Positions 1 through 10,683 of a DNA stretch of 47,188 nt are shown piece after piece. The notes under the pieces were generated by a model, which ran no database searches, was not told where the DNA came from, and saw nothing but the letters and a program-made list of their open reading frames with translations. The position numbers were made by a program, and so were the translations under genes. The stretch comes from Flavobacteriaceae bacterium (GTDB lineage: Bacteria; Bacteroidota; Bacteroidia; Flavobacteriales; Flavobacteriaceae). Where the stretch lies: contig JAGXIE010000130.1 of NCBI GenBank assembly GCA_024635765.1, forward strand, positions 1 to 47,188. Reading direction: 5' to 3'. Numbering within the stretch: the stretch's first letter is position 1; each line of letters opens with the position of its first letter.

Positions 1-2594
1 AAACCTCTAGTAACTGGTTTGGTATCCTTCTTCACAATATTACCACTGGCATCTTTAAACACAAAGAGCAATGTTGGTTTGTCCTCTTCTCGTTCAGCTT
101 TTAATCTTTCGTAGCTTGGATATGGTGTGCTTTTATTTTTCTTTATTAACTCTTTTTCACGCTTTTTACGTTGCTCTTCCAAAGATTCAAAGGTTTCATC
201 ATAATAATAAGTAATCATTATCTCTGGACCTAAATTAGGTGCTGTAAAGAAGTTATCACCTTGGAATGCCTTGCCTGGTAAGCCCAGTGGCATGCTTTTC
301 TCCCAGATTAATGCTGTTCGAATTGGGTAGATCACAGCTGCTTTTGATGGTGGTGCATTTTTGATGGTTCTCAACGATGAATAATCATCCATCACATAAA
401 AGCCTCTACCAAAGGTGCCTAAAATCAAGTCATCTTCGCGTTCTTGGATTGCAATATCTCTAACCAATACGGTTGGCAATCCATTACCTAGTTGTTTCCA
501 GCGTGCGCCTTCATTTGGTGAAAAGTACACGCCAAATTCTGTTCCACAGAATAATAAGTTGGCATCTTTATGGTCTTCTTCAAGTGCATAGACAGAACCG
601 CGTTCTGGCAGATTACCACTAATACTTTTCCATGTAAGTCCTTTATCGGACGATTTAAATATGTATGGTTTAAAATCACCATATTTATGATGATTGAATG
701 CCACATAGATGACATTGGCGTCATGTCTTGATGCATGGACACTATTGACATATGACTGATTTGGTGCTCCTGATATGTTGGATACTTTTCGCCATGACTG
801 GCCACCATCTTCAGTGATTTGAACCAAGCCATCATCCGTACCGACGACGATTAAATTTTCGTCAAGCGGCGATTCTGACATCGCAACCACAGCTCCATAA
901 GGTGAGGTCGAACCATTTTTGGCGACTGCATCAATACTCACTACACGGTCATATACCATTAATATGTTCCTATCGATTTGCTGTGAAAGGTCGTCACTGA
1001 TCACCGTCCAACTATTTCCATAATTATCAGACCTAAACACCTTATTTGCTGCAAAGTAGAGCCTTCCACTTTTATGTTTACTTACAACTAATGGTGCATC
1101 CCAATTCCAGCGATAAGCATTTTCTCCTTCACGTTCTTTTGGTTGGATCCCAACTTCTTCACCGCTCATTTTATCGTAACGGACCAAGAATCCATATTGG
1201 GACTGTGCATAGATGATATTTGGATTGTCAGGATCAATTTGCGACTCAAATCCGTCACCTCCATGCGTGATGAACCAATCGAAATTGGTTATTCCATGAT
1301 CGGTAATCACGCGAGAAGGTCCACCAATACTAAAATTGTCTTGCGTTCCACCATAGACGTTATAAAACGGCTCCGCATTGTCCACTGCTACTTTATAAAA
1401 TTGCGTTACCGGAATGTTTTCTTTAAAATCCCAATGTTTGCCAGCATCAAACGTTTCGTAGACACCACCGTCACAACCTACCAGCCAATGAATGTTATTT
1501 CTAGGGTCAATCCACATACAGTGGTTGTCAATGTGCTTATAATCCTCACCCACGATTTTAAATGTTTTCCCTCCATCTTTTGAAACGCTCATCCACGTAT
1601 CCATTGAGTAAATGGTATTTTCATCCACTGGATCGGCAATAATTTCTTGATAATAATTACCACTAGTGACGTGATCACTCATTTTTTCCCAATTAGCACC
1701 TCGATTGGTTGACCTAAAAAAGCCTCCTTTTTCATCTGCTGCTTCCACGATGGCATAGATGATTTCAGGATTGGCTGGAGAAATATCTAATCCGATGCGT
1801 CCTAATTCCGTTGTAGGTAATCCTTCCTCAATTTTCATCCACGTCTCTCCACCATCACTGCTTTTATGCAAGCCAGAACCAGGTCCACCGCCTACATAGG
1901 TATAGACATGACGTCTTCGTTGAAATGTCGAGGCATACAGTACGTCAGGATTACGAGGGTCCATCACAACATCGTTAACACCTGTGTGTTCATCAACCGT
2001 TAATACAGCAGTCCATGTATCACCACCATCAGTTGTTTTATACAAACCACGCTCCCCACCTTTGCTCCATAAAGGTCCAATGGCCGCTACATACACCACA
2101 TCTGAATTGTCTGGATGAATGATGATTCTTCCTATATGCTCGGAAGTTTTTAATCCCATATTGCTCCAGGTCTTGCCACCATCCAAGGATTTGTAAACAC
2201 CATCCCCATAATTGACGGAACGTTGGTTGTTGTTCTCTCCTGTGCCTACCCATACGACACTCGAATTATTAGGGTCGATAGTGACACAGCCTATGGACGA
2301 AGAACCTTGCTCATCAAAAATCGGTGTGTACTCTAAACCTGCGTTGATTGTTTTCCATACGCCACCTGCAGAGCTTGCAACATAATATTCATATGGATTG
2401 TTTGGGTTTACTGCAATATCAGAAATTCGTCCAGAAGTTAAGGACGGCCCGATACCACGCCACTTGAGTCCGTCAATTTTAATGGTGTCTAAAGCTTGTT
2501 TATCTTCTTTTTTATCTTTTTTTGATTTTTGAGCGTGAATGGTTTGAAAGCTGAATAGGACAGCGATCATACAAATGAATGTTGTTTTTTTCAT
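1..2594 (-). CDS. VPS10/sortilin-type BNR-repeat glycosyl hydrolase-like secreted protein (C-terminus runs off the left edge)
   Basis: Open minus-strand frame from ATG at 2594 to the window edge. My translation starts MKKTTFICMIAVLFSFQTIHAQKSKKDKKEDK..LKWRGIGPSLTSGRISDIAVNPNNPYEYYVASSAGGVWKT, a signal peptide followed by many 'S.DGG.TW' BNR/Asp-box repeats. Not in the ORF track because the stop lies outside the window. Confidence 0.9.
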   Translation of the reverse strand, partial: MKKTTFICMIAVLFSFQTIHAQKSKKDKKEDKQALDTIKIDGLKWRGIGPSLTSGRISDIAVNPNNPYEYYVASSAGGVWKTINAGLEYTPIFDEQGSSSIGCVTIDPNNSSVVWVGTGENNNQRSVNYGDGVYKSLDGGKTWSNMGLKTSEHIGRIIIHPDNSDVVYVAAIGPLWSKGGERGLYKTTDGGDTWTAVLTVDEHTGVNDVVMDPRNPDVLYASTFQRRRHVYTYVGGGPGSGLHKSSDGGETWMKIEEGLPTTELGRIGLDISPANPEIIYAIVEAADEKGGFFRSTNRGANWEKMSDHVTSGNYYQEIIADPVDENTIYSMDTWMSVSKDGGKTFKIVGEDYKHIDNHCMWIDPRNNIHWLVGCDGGVYETFDAGKHWDFKENIPVTQFYKVAVDNAEPFYNVYGGTQDNFSIGGPSRVITDHGITNFDWFITHGGDGFESQIDPDNPNIIYAQSQYGFLVRYDKMSGEEVGIQPKEREGENAYRWNWDAPLVVSKHKSGRLYFAANKVFRSDNYGNSWTVISDDLSQQIDRNILMVYDRVVSIDAVAKNGSTSPYGAVVAMSESPLDENLIVVGTDDGLVQITEDGGQSWRKVSNISGAPNQSYVNSVHASRHDANVIYVAFNHHKYGDFKPYIFKSSDKGLTWKSISGNLPERGSVYALEEDHKDANLLFCGTEFGVYFSPNEGARWKQLGNGLPTVLVRDIAIQEREDDLILGTFGRGFYVMDDYSSLRTIKNAPPSKAAVIYPIRTALIWEKSMPLGLPGKAFQGDNFFTAPNLGPEIMITYYYDETFESLEEQRKKREKELIKKNKSTPYPSYERLKAEREEDKPTLLFVFKDASGNIVKKDTKPVTRG

Positions 2595-2695
2595 CAATGG
2601 TGGATTTTGTTGGTGTTTGGTTATTATTTGATTGTATGTTACTTTTTTTATTACGACTCTCTACTGTCTATTCTCTATCCTCTATAGTGTCTTCT

Positions 2696-3700
2696 CTACT
2701 CTTTGACTTTCAAAACAAGTTTACCCAGTTTTTTTCCTGTGAACAATCGATCGTAGGTTTCTCGAAAATTTTCGATGCCTTCATAAATATCTTCTTTGCT
2801 CTTAAGTTTTCCTTCTACCAGCCACTGCCCCATTTCTTTGGCCGCTTTTCCGTATTGGTCAGCGTAGTCGAATACAACCATACCTTGCATTGTGGCTCTG
2901 TTTACCAAAAGTGATAAATAGTTGCTCGGACCTTTTATGTTCGCTTTATTGTTATATTGAGAAATCGCACCACAGATGACGACTCTCGCGTTTCGTCTTA
3001 ATTTAGTGAGTGCCAAATCTAGAATCTCACCGCCAACATTGTCATAGAAAATATCGATTCCTTTGGGGCAGTGTTCTTTCAACGATTTAATCATGTCATC
3101 AGACTTATAGTCAATGGCGCCATCAAAGCCCAATTCATTGGTTAAATAATCGCACTTCTCCTTCCCTCCTGCAATTCCAATGACTCGACAGCCTTTAATT
3201 TTAGCAATCTGACCGACCACACTTCCAACTGCACCAGCAGCACCTGAAATCAATACAATGTCACCTTCTTTCAGTTTGCCAACCTCGAGGATTCCGAAAT
3301 AGGCAGTCATGCCTGTCATCCCTAATGCACTTAAATACATCGGCATGGGTGCCGCAGATGGATCTACTTTATGCCAATTTTCGGCATTGGTAGCGACATA
3401 TTGTTGCACGCCACCCATGCCCGTGAGACAGTCTCCTACTTGATATTTAGAATGTTTGCTTTTAATAACTTTGCCAATTGAACCCGCACGCATCACAGCA
3501 TCGATTTCTACAGGCTCGATATAGGATTTACCTTCGTTCATCCAACCACGCATTGCCGGATCTAGGGAAATATAATGTTGCTCAATAAGGACCTCCCCCT
3601 CTTTAGGCTTGGGAATAGGATTTAATTCCAAACTCCAAGTGTTTTCATCTGGATGGCCGGTTGGACGTTTTTTTAATATGACTTGTTTGTTTTGTAACAT
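2696..3700 (-). CDS. NADP-dependent oxidoreductase, MDR/zinc-independent alcohol dehydrogenase family (curcumin reductase/leukotriene B4 dehydrogenase-like)
   Basis: ORF of 334 aa; motifs SLDPAMRGWM, LISGAAGAVGSVVGQIAKIKGCRVIGIAGG. Confidence 0.88.
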   Translation of the reverse strand: MLQNKQVILKKRPTGHPDENTWSLELNPIPKPKEGEVLIEQHYISLDPAMRGWMNEGKSYIEPVEIDAVMRAGSIGKVIKSKHSKYQVGDCLTGMGGVQQYVATNAENWHKVDPSAAPMPMYLSALGMTGMTAYFGILEVGKLKEGDIVLISGAAGAVGSVVGQIAKIKGCRVIGIAGGKEKCDYLTNELGFDGAIDYKSDDMIKSLKEHCPKGIDIFYDNVGGEILDLALTKLRRNARVVICGAISQYNNKANIKGPSNYLSLLVNRATMQGMVVFDYADQYGKAAKEMGQWLVEGKLKSKEDIYEGIENFRETYDRLFTGKKLGKLVLKVKE

Positions 3701-3701
3701 C

Positions 3702-6176
3702 TTATTTTGGATCTAAAATTAGGTCGATACGTTTAACGGCATCTTCATAGTGATATTTAGTTTCGATATTCGAAACATTATTTTTTATTCTTTTTATGGA
3801 ATTGTTCAATGTATTTAATTCTCCACGAACCAAGGCACGAATGTCCGACTGATTTACATTAAAATACTGACGCGTACGTTGCGGATTTAAATCTTGGGTC
3901 ATCAAATATTCCATTCGTTCGATATAGGCACGTTGTAAATTTCTTCTGAAGACATCGACCCTCATACCGCTATTCAATTCTTTCCAAATTCCTTTTCTCA
4001 TGTCTTGAAGCATTTCTAGTGCAGCATAATTTTCAGCATTGACCACATTCCAGTCTATCAATCGACCAAGTGTATCAAAATCAAGAATATCATTGAGATG
4101 CCTCACCTGATAGCGTCTAAATGTTTCGGTATAGCCAGCATGATCTATAGAACGTAAGGTGTTTATGTTCATCATCCATGTTGGTGATTCGAAGGCGTTC
4201 GTATGTAACCAGACCATAGCGGCTTTTTGATCAATTTTAGGAGCAGCCTTATAAATAACACCGTCTTGTATGGGTTTTTTGGTGTCCTCATAAACACCTC
4301 CGATATGATTGACCACATGGCCTATATAACGGCTCCATACGGAAAGTTGTTCTCCGAATAACTCTTCTAAATCATCGTAATTATTAGTTACGTCACTGGT
4401 CCATTCAGGAAGATGTTCAGCCACATACTTTAAGTTTTTGAGTCCATAAGTACTGGCTTTAATCGAATTATTCCCGATATCTTCGGTTTGTGAAGAAGGG
4501 TCAAAACTGCTACCTTGTTTTCCAAATTTGAATTTTAGATCATCAGTTTTTTCCAACACCCAAGAGTCTAAAGTTGGTACCTCGCCTTCAGTGGTTGCGC
4601 CTGGCACCAAACGGTAGCCCCAATTGGTGGCATAGTGGTCGTATGGGCCAATCTGTCTAATGAAACGAATGTTTTTGTCACCAGGTTGTGCGATGTAATT
4701 ATATCTCGCATAATCCATGATACTGGAGGCGATGCCATATTCTTGGGTGAACGCACCATTTCGGTAGTTTTCAACATCATAGGCATGACTGGCAGCCATA
4801 TTATGAGGAAAGCCGAGGGCGTGTCCAACTTCGTGAGCGATGACCATACGCATCATCTCGCCAATGTCTTCCTCTGGTGTATTCAAGGTTCTACCGGATG
4901 GATTTGCAGCACCAGTCTCTAATAAATAGCGATTGCGATAGGAACGCAAATGATTGTGGTACCAGATCACATCACTCTCTATGATCTCTCCAGTTCTTGG
5001 ATCTGAGACACTAGGACCTGTGGCGTTGCGAGTCGTACTAGCCACATACCGGATCACCGAATACCGAATATCTTCAGGGCTAAATTCAGGGTCTTCTTCA
5101 GCTGATGGCGGATCTTTGGCGATAATTGCGTTTTTAAACCCAGCTGTTTCAAATGGTTTTTGCCAATCTTCGATTCCTTGCTTGATGTATTTGCGAAGTT
5201 TTTCCGGCGTTGCAGGATCAAGGTAATACACGATCGGTTTAATAGGCTCTACCAATTCTCCTCTTTTATAAGCTTCAGGGTCTTTAGGTTCCAATCGCCA
5301 ACGACGGATATAGGTTTTTTCATCTGATTTTAGTTCTTCACTGCTATAGTCAATCTGATTCACAGTGAACCAGCCAACACGTGGATCAGCAATACGGGGT
5401 TGCATTTGTTGTTCCGGCAAGAGAATCATCGATTGGTTCATCTGAAGGCTAATGGTTTCGGTGTCGGGATGCATCGGTGGCTTAGAAGCGTTATAGGTAA
5501 GGTCCTGTATGATTTCAATATTCAATGGAAAGCTTTTTGCAGACGTTATGAAACTTCGAGAATCGTCTAGATTTTTTACTTTATAAGCATCGCGCATACT
5601 ACTGGATAATCCGCTAATTGCTTTGACATCACTACTGTAAAATTTAGTGACGTCGATTACAGATGAAGTAGAATCTTTGTTGATTGTGGCAATATCAAAA
5701 GCATATAATGTGGGTTCGTAATTGTTTGCCCTGACAGATATATTAATTGGAAGCGTATCATTAGCCACCGCGTTATAAGATTTTACTTTGATAAGTATTT
5801 TATCTTGAAAACGTTCCCAAACAATCATTTGTTCATTCGTTTCTGAACCTGCATTGGTATAACCTCCTCCTAAACCTGAAGGGAGTTTGGCAATCCGACT
5901 TACCAAAAGCATGTCTTTATTCAGCAGTGAATCTGGAACTTCAAAATAATACTTATCCTTTATTTTATGGATTTTGAATAGGCCATCATCGGTAATGGCA
6001 TCTTTAGTGATCACTTCCTCATAAGATTTGGTTTCTTTATCTTTTTTTTGGGTAGGAGTTGGCTGAACCGTTTCTGATGTGTTATTCTTCTTTTTTTCTT
6101 TTCTAGATTGGGAGGTTACAGTTGTAGGGATTAGAAATATACCCAAAATAAGGGTCAGAATAAAGGTTTTTCTCAT
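3702..6176 (-). CDS. Secreted zinc-dependent metalloprotease (DUF5117/DUF5118 type)
   Basis: 824 aa, signal peptide MRKTFILTLILGIFLIPTTVTSQ, zinc-binding HEVGHALGFPHN motif, downstream SIMDYARYNY. Confidence 0.9.
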   Translation of the reverse strand: MRKTFILTLILGIFLIPTTVTSQSRKEKKKNNTSETVQPTPTQKKDKETKSYEEVITKDAITDDGLFKIHKIKDKYYFEVPDSLLNKDMLLVSRIAKLPSGLGGGYTNAGSETNEQMIVWERFQDKILIKVKSYNAVANDTLPINISVRANNYEPTLYAFDIATINKDSTSSVIDVTKFYSSDVKAISGLSSSMRDAYKVKNLDDSRSFITSAKSFPLNIEIIQDLTYNASKPPMHPDTETISLQMNQSMILLPEQQMQPRIADPRVGWFTVNQIDYSSEELKSDEKTYIRRWRLEPKDPEAYKRGELVEPIKPIVYYLDPATPEKLRKYIKQGIEDWQKPFETAGFKNAIIAKDPPSAEEDPEFSPEDIRYSVIRYVASTTRNATGPSVSDPRTGEIIESDVIWYHNHLRSYRNRYLLETGAANPSGRTLNTPEEDIGEMMRMVIAHEVGHALGFPHNMAASHAYDVENYRNGAFTQEYGIASSIMDYARYNYIAQPGDKNIRFIRQIGPYDHYATNWGYRLVPGATTEGEVPTLDSWVLEKTDDLKFKFGKQGSSFDPSSQTEDIGNNSIKASTYGLKNLKYVAEHLPEWTSDVTNNYDDLEELFGEQLSVWSRYIGHVVNHIGGVYEDTKKPIQDGVIYKAAPKIDQKAAMVWLHTNAFESPTWMMNINTLRSIDHAGYTETFRRYQVRHLNDILDFDTLGRLIDWNVVNAENYAALEMLQDMRKGIWKELNSGMRVDVFRRNLQRAYIERMEYLMTQDLNPQRTRQYFNVNQSDIRALVRGELNTLNNSIKRIKNNVSNIETKYHYEDAVKRIDLILDPK

Positions 6177-6280
6177 TGTGGTAATCGTTAATATTATTAT
6201 TGGTTATTAAAAATAGCCATAATATTGAGATTACGCCAAATCGGAACTGTTAAAACTAAACAGTTGTTGGTTTGAAATAC

Positions 6281-7150
6281 TCATTTCACATCATATACGA
6301 AGGCGCGATATTTGAGCAATGCCACGAACACGGCGCCACCAAGAGCATTGCCGATGAGAGCGACACTTTGAAAGGCGACGTAAGCAGACCAGGTAATTTT
6401 AGGTGAACTGATTAATCCAGAAAACACTTCGACATTTCCGACGATGCTATGGTGCAAACCCGCAAATGCCAATACAGCCGTGATCATAAAGATAATAGCG
6501 ATACGGCTTAAAGTGTCTTTTGATGCCGCGACTAACCAAGAGAGTAATCCCATCAACCAACCAGCGAGAATGGCGCTCACTAATATGACCCATATGGAAT
6601 ATGTGCTCACATGAACTGCGATGGCCTCAATGGTTCTCAAATCGAATATTCCGAGTTTTGGACCAATCCAAACCATAATGAACGCCATTAAATAACCACC
6701 GAATAGATTTCCTAAAATAACTAAAGACCAAAGCTTTAATAAGCTAACTACTGTTCGTTTGTTGTTTAATACTGGTAAGGTCAATAAAGAGGTCTGTTCA
6801 GTGAAAAGTATGGATTGACCGAGTATCACCATGATAAAACCAACAGGATATACAAAGGACATCAACTTAAATATTGTGTCTTCAGCCACTTTCCCATAGA
6901 GAAAACTATAAAGTGTGCATAATAGCAAATAGCTGAACCCTATTTCGAGTCCAGCTGTAAAAGAGCTCAAAAGAAGACTTAATGGATTTTTATCGTAGAT
7001 TTCTTGCCCTTCAATGATTTGCTGTTTGAGGATTTCACCATGAGATTTAGGGATGGCATCTTCAGATTCTACAGAAGCATCGAGCTTTTTGTCAATATCC
7101 GTTTGCTCTTGTTTTTTTTCTTTTTTTTCGTATTCTATTTGGCTTTTCAT
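6281..7150 (-). CDS. Formate/nitrite transporter family protein
   Basis: 289 aa multi-pass membrane protein; FTAGLEIGFSYLL, GNLFGGYL, GLHHSIVGNVEVF and GNALGGAVFVALLKY are consistent with the FNT family; charged N-terminal extension. Confidence 0.85.
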   Translation of the reverse strand: MKSQIEYEKKEKKQEQTDIDKKLDASVESEDAIPKSHGEILKQQIIEGQEIYDKNPLSLLLSSFTAGLEIGFSYLLLCTLYSFLYGKVAEDTIFKLMSFVYPVGFIMVILGQSILFTEQTSLLTLPVLNNKRTVVSLLKLWSLVILGNLFGGYLMAFIMVWIGPKLGIFDLRTIEAIAVHVSTYSIWVILVSAILAGWLMGLLSWLVAASKDTLSRIAIIFMITAVLAFAGLHHSIVGNVEVFSGLISSPKITWSAYVAFQSVALIGNALGGAVFVALLKYRAFVYDVK

Positions 7151-7170
7151 TCTGTGATATCAATAAAGTT

Positions 7171-7207
7171 AGGCTTTATCTAACCCACAAGATAAAGCCT
7201 TTTTTTG
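7171..7207 (+). terminator. Intrinsic terminator-like hairpin
   Basis: AGGCTTTATCT(7171-7181)-aacccaca-AGATAAAGCCT(7190-7200), perfect 11-bp stem followed by a T-run on the + strand. Confidence 0.65.
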
Positions 7208-7227
7208 TATTCGTTTTTAATTTAATT

Positions 7228-7851
7228 TTAAATCATCGATTCCAGTTCTTGCCGATTTACAGACTTTCCATAGATTTTCTGCTCTGGATCCATGATTTGT
7301 GTTTTGGATAGGTCGCCTACAAAAACAGCATCAAAACCAATATCTTCAATCAATTGTCGTGTGATCTTTTTACTTTCTTCATCTTGTGCCGCAAAGGGAA
7401 TGGCCAACTTATCTGAATCCCTCCATGCGTGATTTTTTAAGTGCTCGGCATGTATTGTATTGAAAGCCTTGGCTGTTTTGGCCGTGTTGAATTTCATTGC
7501 CGTATATTCCGAAGCATTTTGGTCACTATCGCGTACCTCTTGCGCCATCTTTCCATCACGCTCAGGATATGGATTAGTAGCATCTATGATCACTTTGTTG
7601 TCATATTCTCCAGCATAAAGTTCAGAGATTTTATCGATTGCTTTAAAGGGAACCGCCAATACATACACATCGGCATCTGCCTCAAACGCTTTTTCAACGC
7701 TTACGGCTTTAGCATCTCCTTCAGACGCTCTTACTAAATCACTCAACTATTCGGGGTGACGAGAACTGAATAAGACCTCATGACCCGCTTTTGCCCAATG
7801 TTTTTCTAAATTCCCTCCTATATTTCCACTTCCTATAACTCCTATTTTCAT
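7228..7851 (-). pseudogene. NADPH-dependent F420 reductase-like NAD(P)-binding protein interrupted by an in-frame TAG (7747-7749)
   Basis: From ATG at 7851: MKIGVIGSGNIGGNLEKHWAKAGHEVLFSSRHPE*LSDLVRASEGDAKAV... continuing in the same frame. The GxGxxG Rossmann motif lies before the stop and the rest of the domain after it. The track ORF 7228..7746 begins at a TTG directly after the stop. Confidence 0.8.
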
Positions 7852-8052
7852 ACTTTTTTATTTTATTTTGGTCCAATTAATTCTAACTGTTTAAATATCA
7901 ATATTTTTTATGGTTTTACTTAATCTAAATCGAGGAAGGTTTAACGCATTTGAACATTTTAGAGCATAATTCAAATGGAATATTAGAGACATTCCCTTTA
8001 AATTTTCTTATTTTGCACCCATCTTATTCAATCTATTAAATCAATAAACTTC

Positions 8053-10086
8053 GTGAAAGTCTGTATTGCTGAAAAGCCTAGTGTAGCACGTGAAATTGCA
8101 TCTGTTTTAGGAGCAAATACAAAACATGATGGCTATTATGAAGGTAATGGATATGCTGTGACCTATACATTTGGCCATTTCTGTACATTGATGGAGCCAA
8201 ATGACTACAAGCCCTATTGGAAAAGTTGGGATTTGAATAACCTGCCAATGCTACCAGAAAAATTCATGACGAAAGTTGTAGATAATGAAGGTGTTAAAAA
8301 ACAGTTCAATATCGTCAAAAGCTTATTTGATAGAGCCACACTGGTCATCAACTGCGGTGACGCAGGTCAAGAAGGCGAACTGATACAGCGTTGGGTTTTA
8401 AACCAAGCTGATTATAAAGGGGAAGTTAAGCGTTTATGGATTTCTTCTTTAACCACAGAAGCTATCAAAGAAGGTTTTGAGAACTTAAAATCGTCCGAGA
8501 AATATGACAACCTCTATTATGCTGGTTTTTCAAGAGCTATTGGTGATTGGTTATTGGGAATCAATGCAACACGCTTGTACACTGTAAAGCATGGCGGTTA
8601 TAAGCAAGTGTTGTCAGTGGGGCGCGTGCAAACTCCCACATTAGCAATGTTAGTCAATAGGTTCAAAGAGATTGAAAGTTTTGTCCCGCAACCTTATTGG
8701 GAATTGCAAACAATGTATAGAGATACTTTATTCAGCTATGAAGAAGGTCGGTTTTTGAAGATGGAAGATGGTGAAAAACTAGCCAACAAAGTAAAAGATC
8801 ATGAATTTGAAGTTGTTTCGGTTACCAAAAAGAAAGGAAAGGATTATGCGCCTAAATTATTTGATTTAACAGGATTACAGGTCTATTGCAATACGAAGTT
8901 TGGTTTTTCTGCGGAAGATACGCTCAATATTGTTCAAAAATTATACGAGCAGAAATTAGTAACTTACCCAAGGGTTGACACCACTTTTTTACCAAATGAC
9001 GTCTATCCTAAAGTCGCTGGTATTTTAAAGAATTTGACCAAATATTCAGAATTGACAACACCACTTTTAGGTAAGAAAATAAAGAAATCCAATAAAGTAT
9101 TCAATGACAAAAAAGTGACCGATCACCACGCCATTATTCCGACAGGTGTTGAAAGCCATCTACAACATAACCAACAATTAGTCTATGACATCATCACTCG
9201 CCGATTTATAGCTGTTTTTTATGATGATTGTTCCGTGTCGAATACCACTGTGATAGGAAAAGTGACAGATGTACACTTCAAAACAACGGGAAAAGAGATT
9301 TTGAGTAAAGGATGGCGAGTGGTCTTTGAAAAACCCAGCGAATCAAAAAGTTCTTCGACTTCCATCAATCTGACCGAAACGGTTCTCCCAACATTTTTAA
9401 AAGGGGAAAAAGGTCCACACGAGCCATCTTTTTTGGAAAAACAGACGAAAGCTCCTGCGCAATTTACAGAAGCTTCCCTCCTACGCGCTATGGAAACTGC
9501 TGGTAAACAGGTGGATGATGATGAGTTACGTGATTTGATAAAGGAGAATGGTATTGGACGACCATCCACTAGAGCCAATATCATCGAGACGCTTTTTAAA
9601 CGAAATTACATTGTTAGAAATAAGAAGCAGGTATTGCCAACGCCTATTGGGATCCAATTGATCGATACTATCCAAAATGAATTATTGAAAAGTGCCGAAT
9701 TGACTGGCCAATGGGAAAAACAACTCAAAGACATTGAAAAGGGAACCCATAGTGCTTCTGCTTTTATCAATAATATGAAGCGCATGGTAGATGAGTTGGT
9801 GTATGAGGTTCGTAGCGAGACTGTAAAAGCAAATATTTCATCAGCGCAACCATCAAAACCCTTAAAAAACAAAAAAAGGACAAAGCCTAAAGCTACTATC
9901 CCTGATATCATCAAATGCCCAAAATGTAAAAAAGGTACGGTTATCAAAGGCAAGGCTGCATATGGATGTAGTGATTATAAATCAGGCTGCAACTTTCTTT
10001 TTCCTTTTGATTCCATTAGAGTAAAAGCCAATGGTAAAAAATTAACTAAAGAACTTGTTTACAATATATTAAATGGGTCATATTAA
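8053..10086 (+). CDS. topB: DNA topoisomerase III (type IA)
   Basis: 677 aa, GTG start; MKVCIAEKPSVAREIASVLG, GDAGQEGELIQRW, SVGRVQTPTLAMLV, TYPRVDTTFL, C-terminal zinc-ribbon CPKCKKGTVIKGKAAYGCSDYKSGC. Confidence 0.95.
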   Translation: MKVCIAEKPSVAREIASVLGANTKHDGYYEGNGYAVTYTFGHFCTLMEPNDYKPYWKSWDLNNLPMLPEKFMTKVVDNEGVKKQFNIVKSLFDRATLVINCGDAGQEGELIQRWVLNQADYKGEVKRLWISSLTTEAIKEGFENLKSSEKYDNLYYAGFSRAIGDWLLGINATRLYTVKHGGYKQVLSVGRVQTPTLAMLVNRFKEIESFVPQPYWELQTMYRDTLFSYEEGRFLKMEDGEKLANKVKDHEFEVVSVTKKKGKDYAPKLFDLTGLQVYCNTKFGFSAEDTLNIVQKLYEQKLVTYPRVDTTFLPNDVYPKVAGILKNLTKYSELTTPLLGKKIKKSNKVFNDKKVTDHHAIIPTGVESHLQHNQQLVYDIITRRFIAVFYDDCSVSNTTVIGKVTDVHFKTTGKEILSKGWRVVFEKPSESKSSSTSINLTETVLPTFLKGEKGPHEPSFLEKQTKAPAQFTEASLLRAMETAGKQVDDDELRDLIKENGIGRPSTRANIIETLFKRNYIVRNKKQVLPTPIGIQLIDTIQNELLKSAELTGQWEKQLKDIEKGTHSASAFINNMKRMVDELVYEVRSETVKANISSAQPSKPLKNKKRTKPKATIPDIIKCPKCKKGTVIKGKAAYGCSDYKSGCNFLFPFDSIRVKANGKKLTKELVYNILNGSY

Positions 10087-10663
10087 AGCAGAAGTTCATA
10101 TACATTTCAAGCTCTATAAGCCTTATGGTTATTTAAGTCAGTTTGAAAGCAATGCGCGTCACCAAAAAAATAGTAAGTTTTTGGGAGACTTTTTTGAATT
10201 TGCCGACGGCGTGATGGCTATTGGCCGTCTCGACAAAGATTCTGAAGGTTTATTGTTGTTGACTACAGATGGGCAGACAAGTTTTGAAATCAGTGCTAAT
10301 TCTGTTGAAAAAGAATATTATACCCAAGTGGATGGTGATATAACCGATGAGGCTATCCAACAAATGAAGAAAGGTGTTGAAATAAGCATTGAAGGGAAAA
10401 AACATCTAACGAAATCCTGTGAAGTTATAAAAATTGACGCCCCAAACTTACCGGAACGCGCTAAACGAATACGCGATAATAGGCATGGTACTACTTCTTG
10501 GATTTCAATTACCATTGCTGAAGGCAAGTTTAGGCAAGTTCGTAAAATGACCTCCGCTGTGGGGTTTCCAACATTAAGATTAGTAAGGGTTCGTATTGGA
10601 AACAACCATTTGGATTCCATGCAGCCATCTGAAGTTATTCAAGTGGATTCTTTTTTTGATTAA
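10073..10663 (+). CDS. rluE: 23S rRNA pseudouridine synthase, RluE-like
   Basis: 196 aa; FKLYKPYGYLSQF, MAIGRLDKDSEGLLLLTTDG catalytic motif, EGKFRQVRKM. The 5' end overlaps the 3' end of topB. Confidence 0.85.
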   Translation: MGHIKAEVHIHFKLYKPYGYLSQFESNARHQKNSKFLGDFFEFADGVMAIGRLDKDSEGLLLLTTDGQTSFEISANSVEKEYYTQVDGDITDEAIQQMKKGVEISIEGKKHLTKSCEVIKIDAPNLPERAKRIRDNRHGTTSWISITIAEGKFRQVRKMTSAVGFPTLRLVRVRIGNNHLDSMQPSEVIQVDSFFD

Positions 10664-10683
10664 TGAATAGCCATCCATGTCAA

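Noticed and set aside
488-2253. Track ORFs 488..835(-), 1143..1583(+), 2038..2253(-)
   Set aside because: They lie in alternative or antisense frames of the long VPS10/BNR-repeat CDS on the minus strand and show no independent protein-like signal.
2579-2914. Track ORF 2579..2914(+)
   Set aside because: Antisense to the oxidoreductase C-terminus and start of the BNR gene; low-complexity hydrophobic translation.
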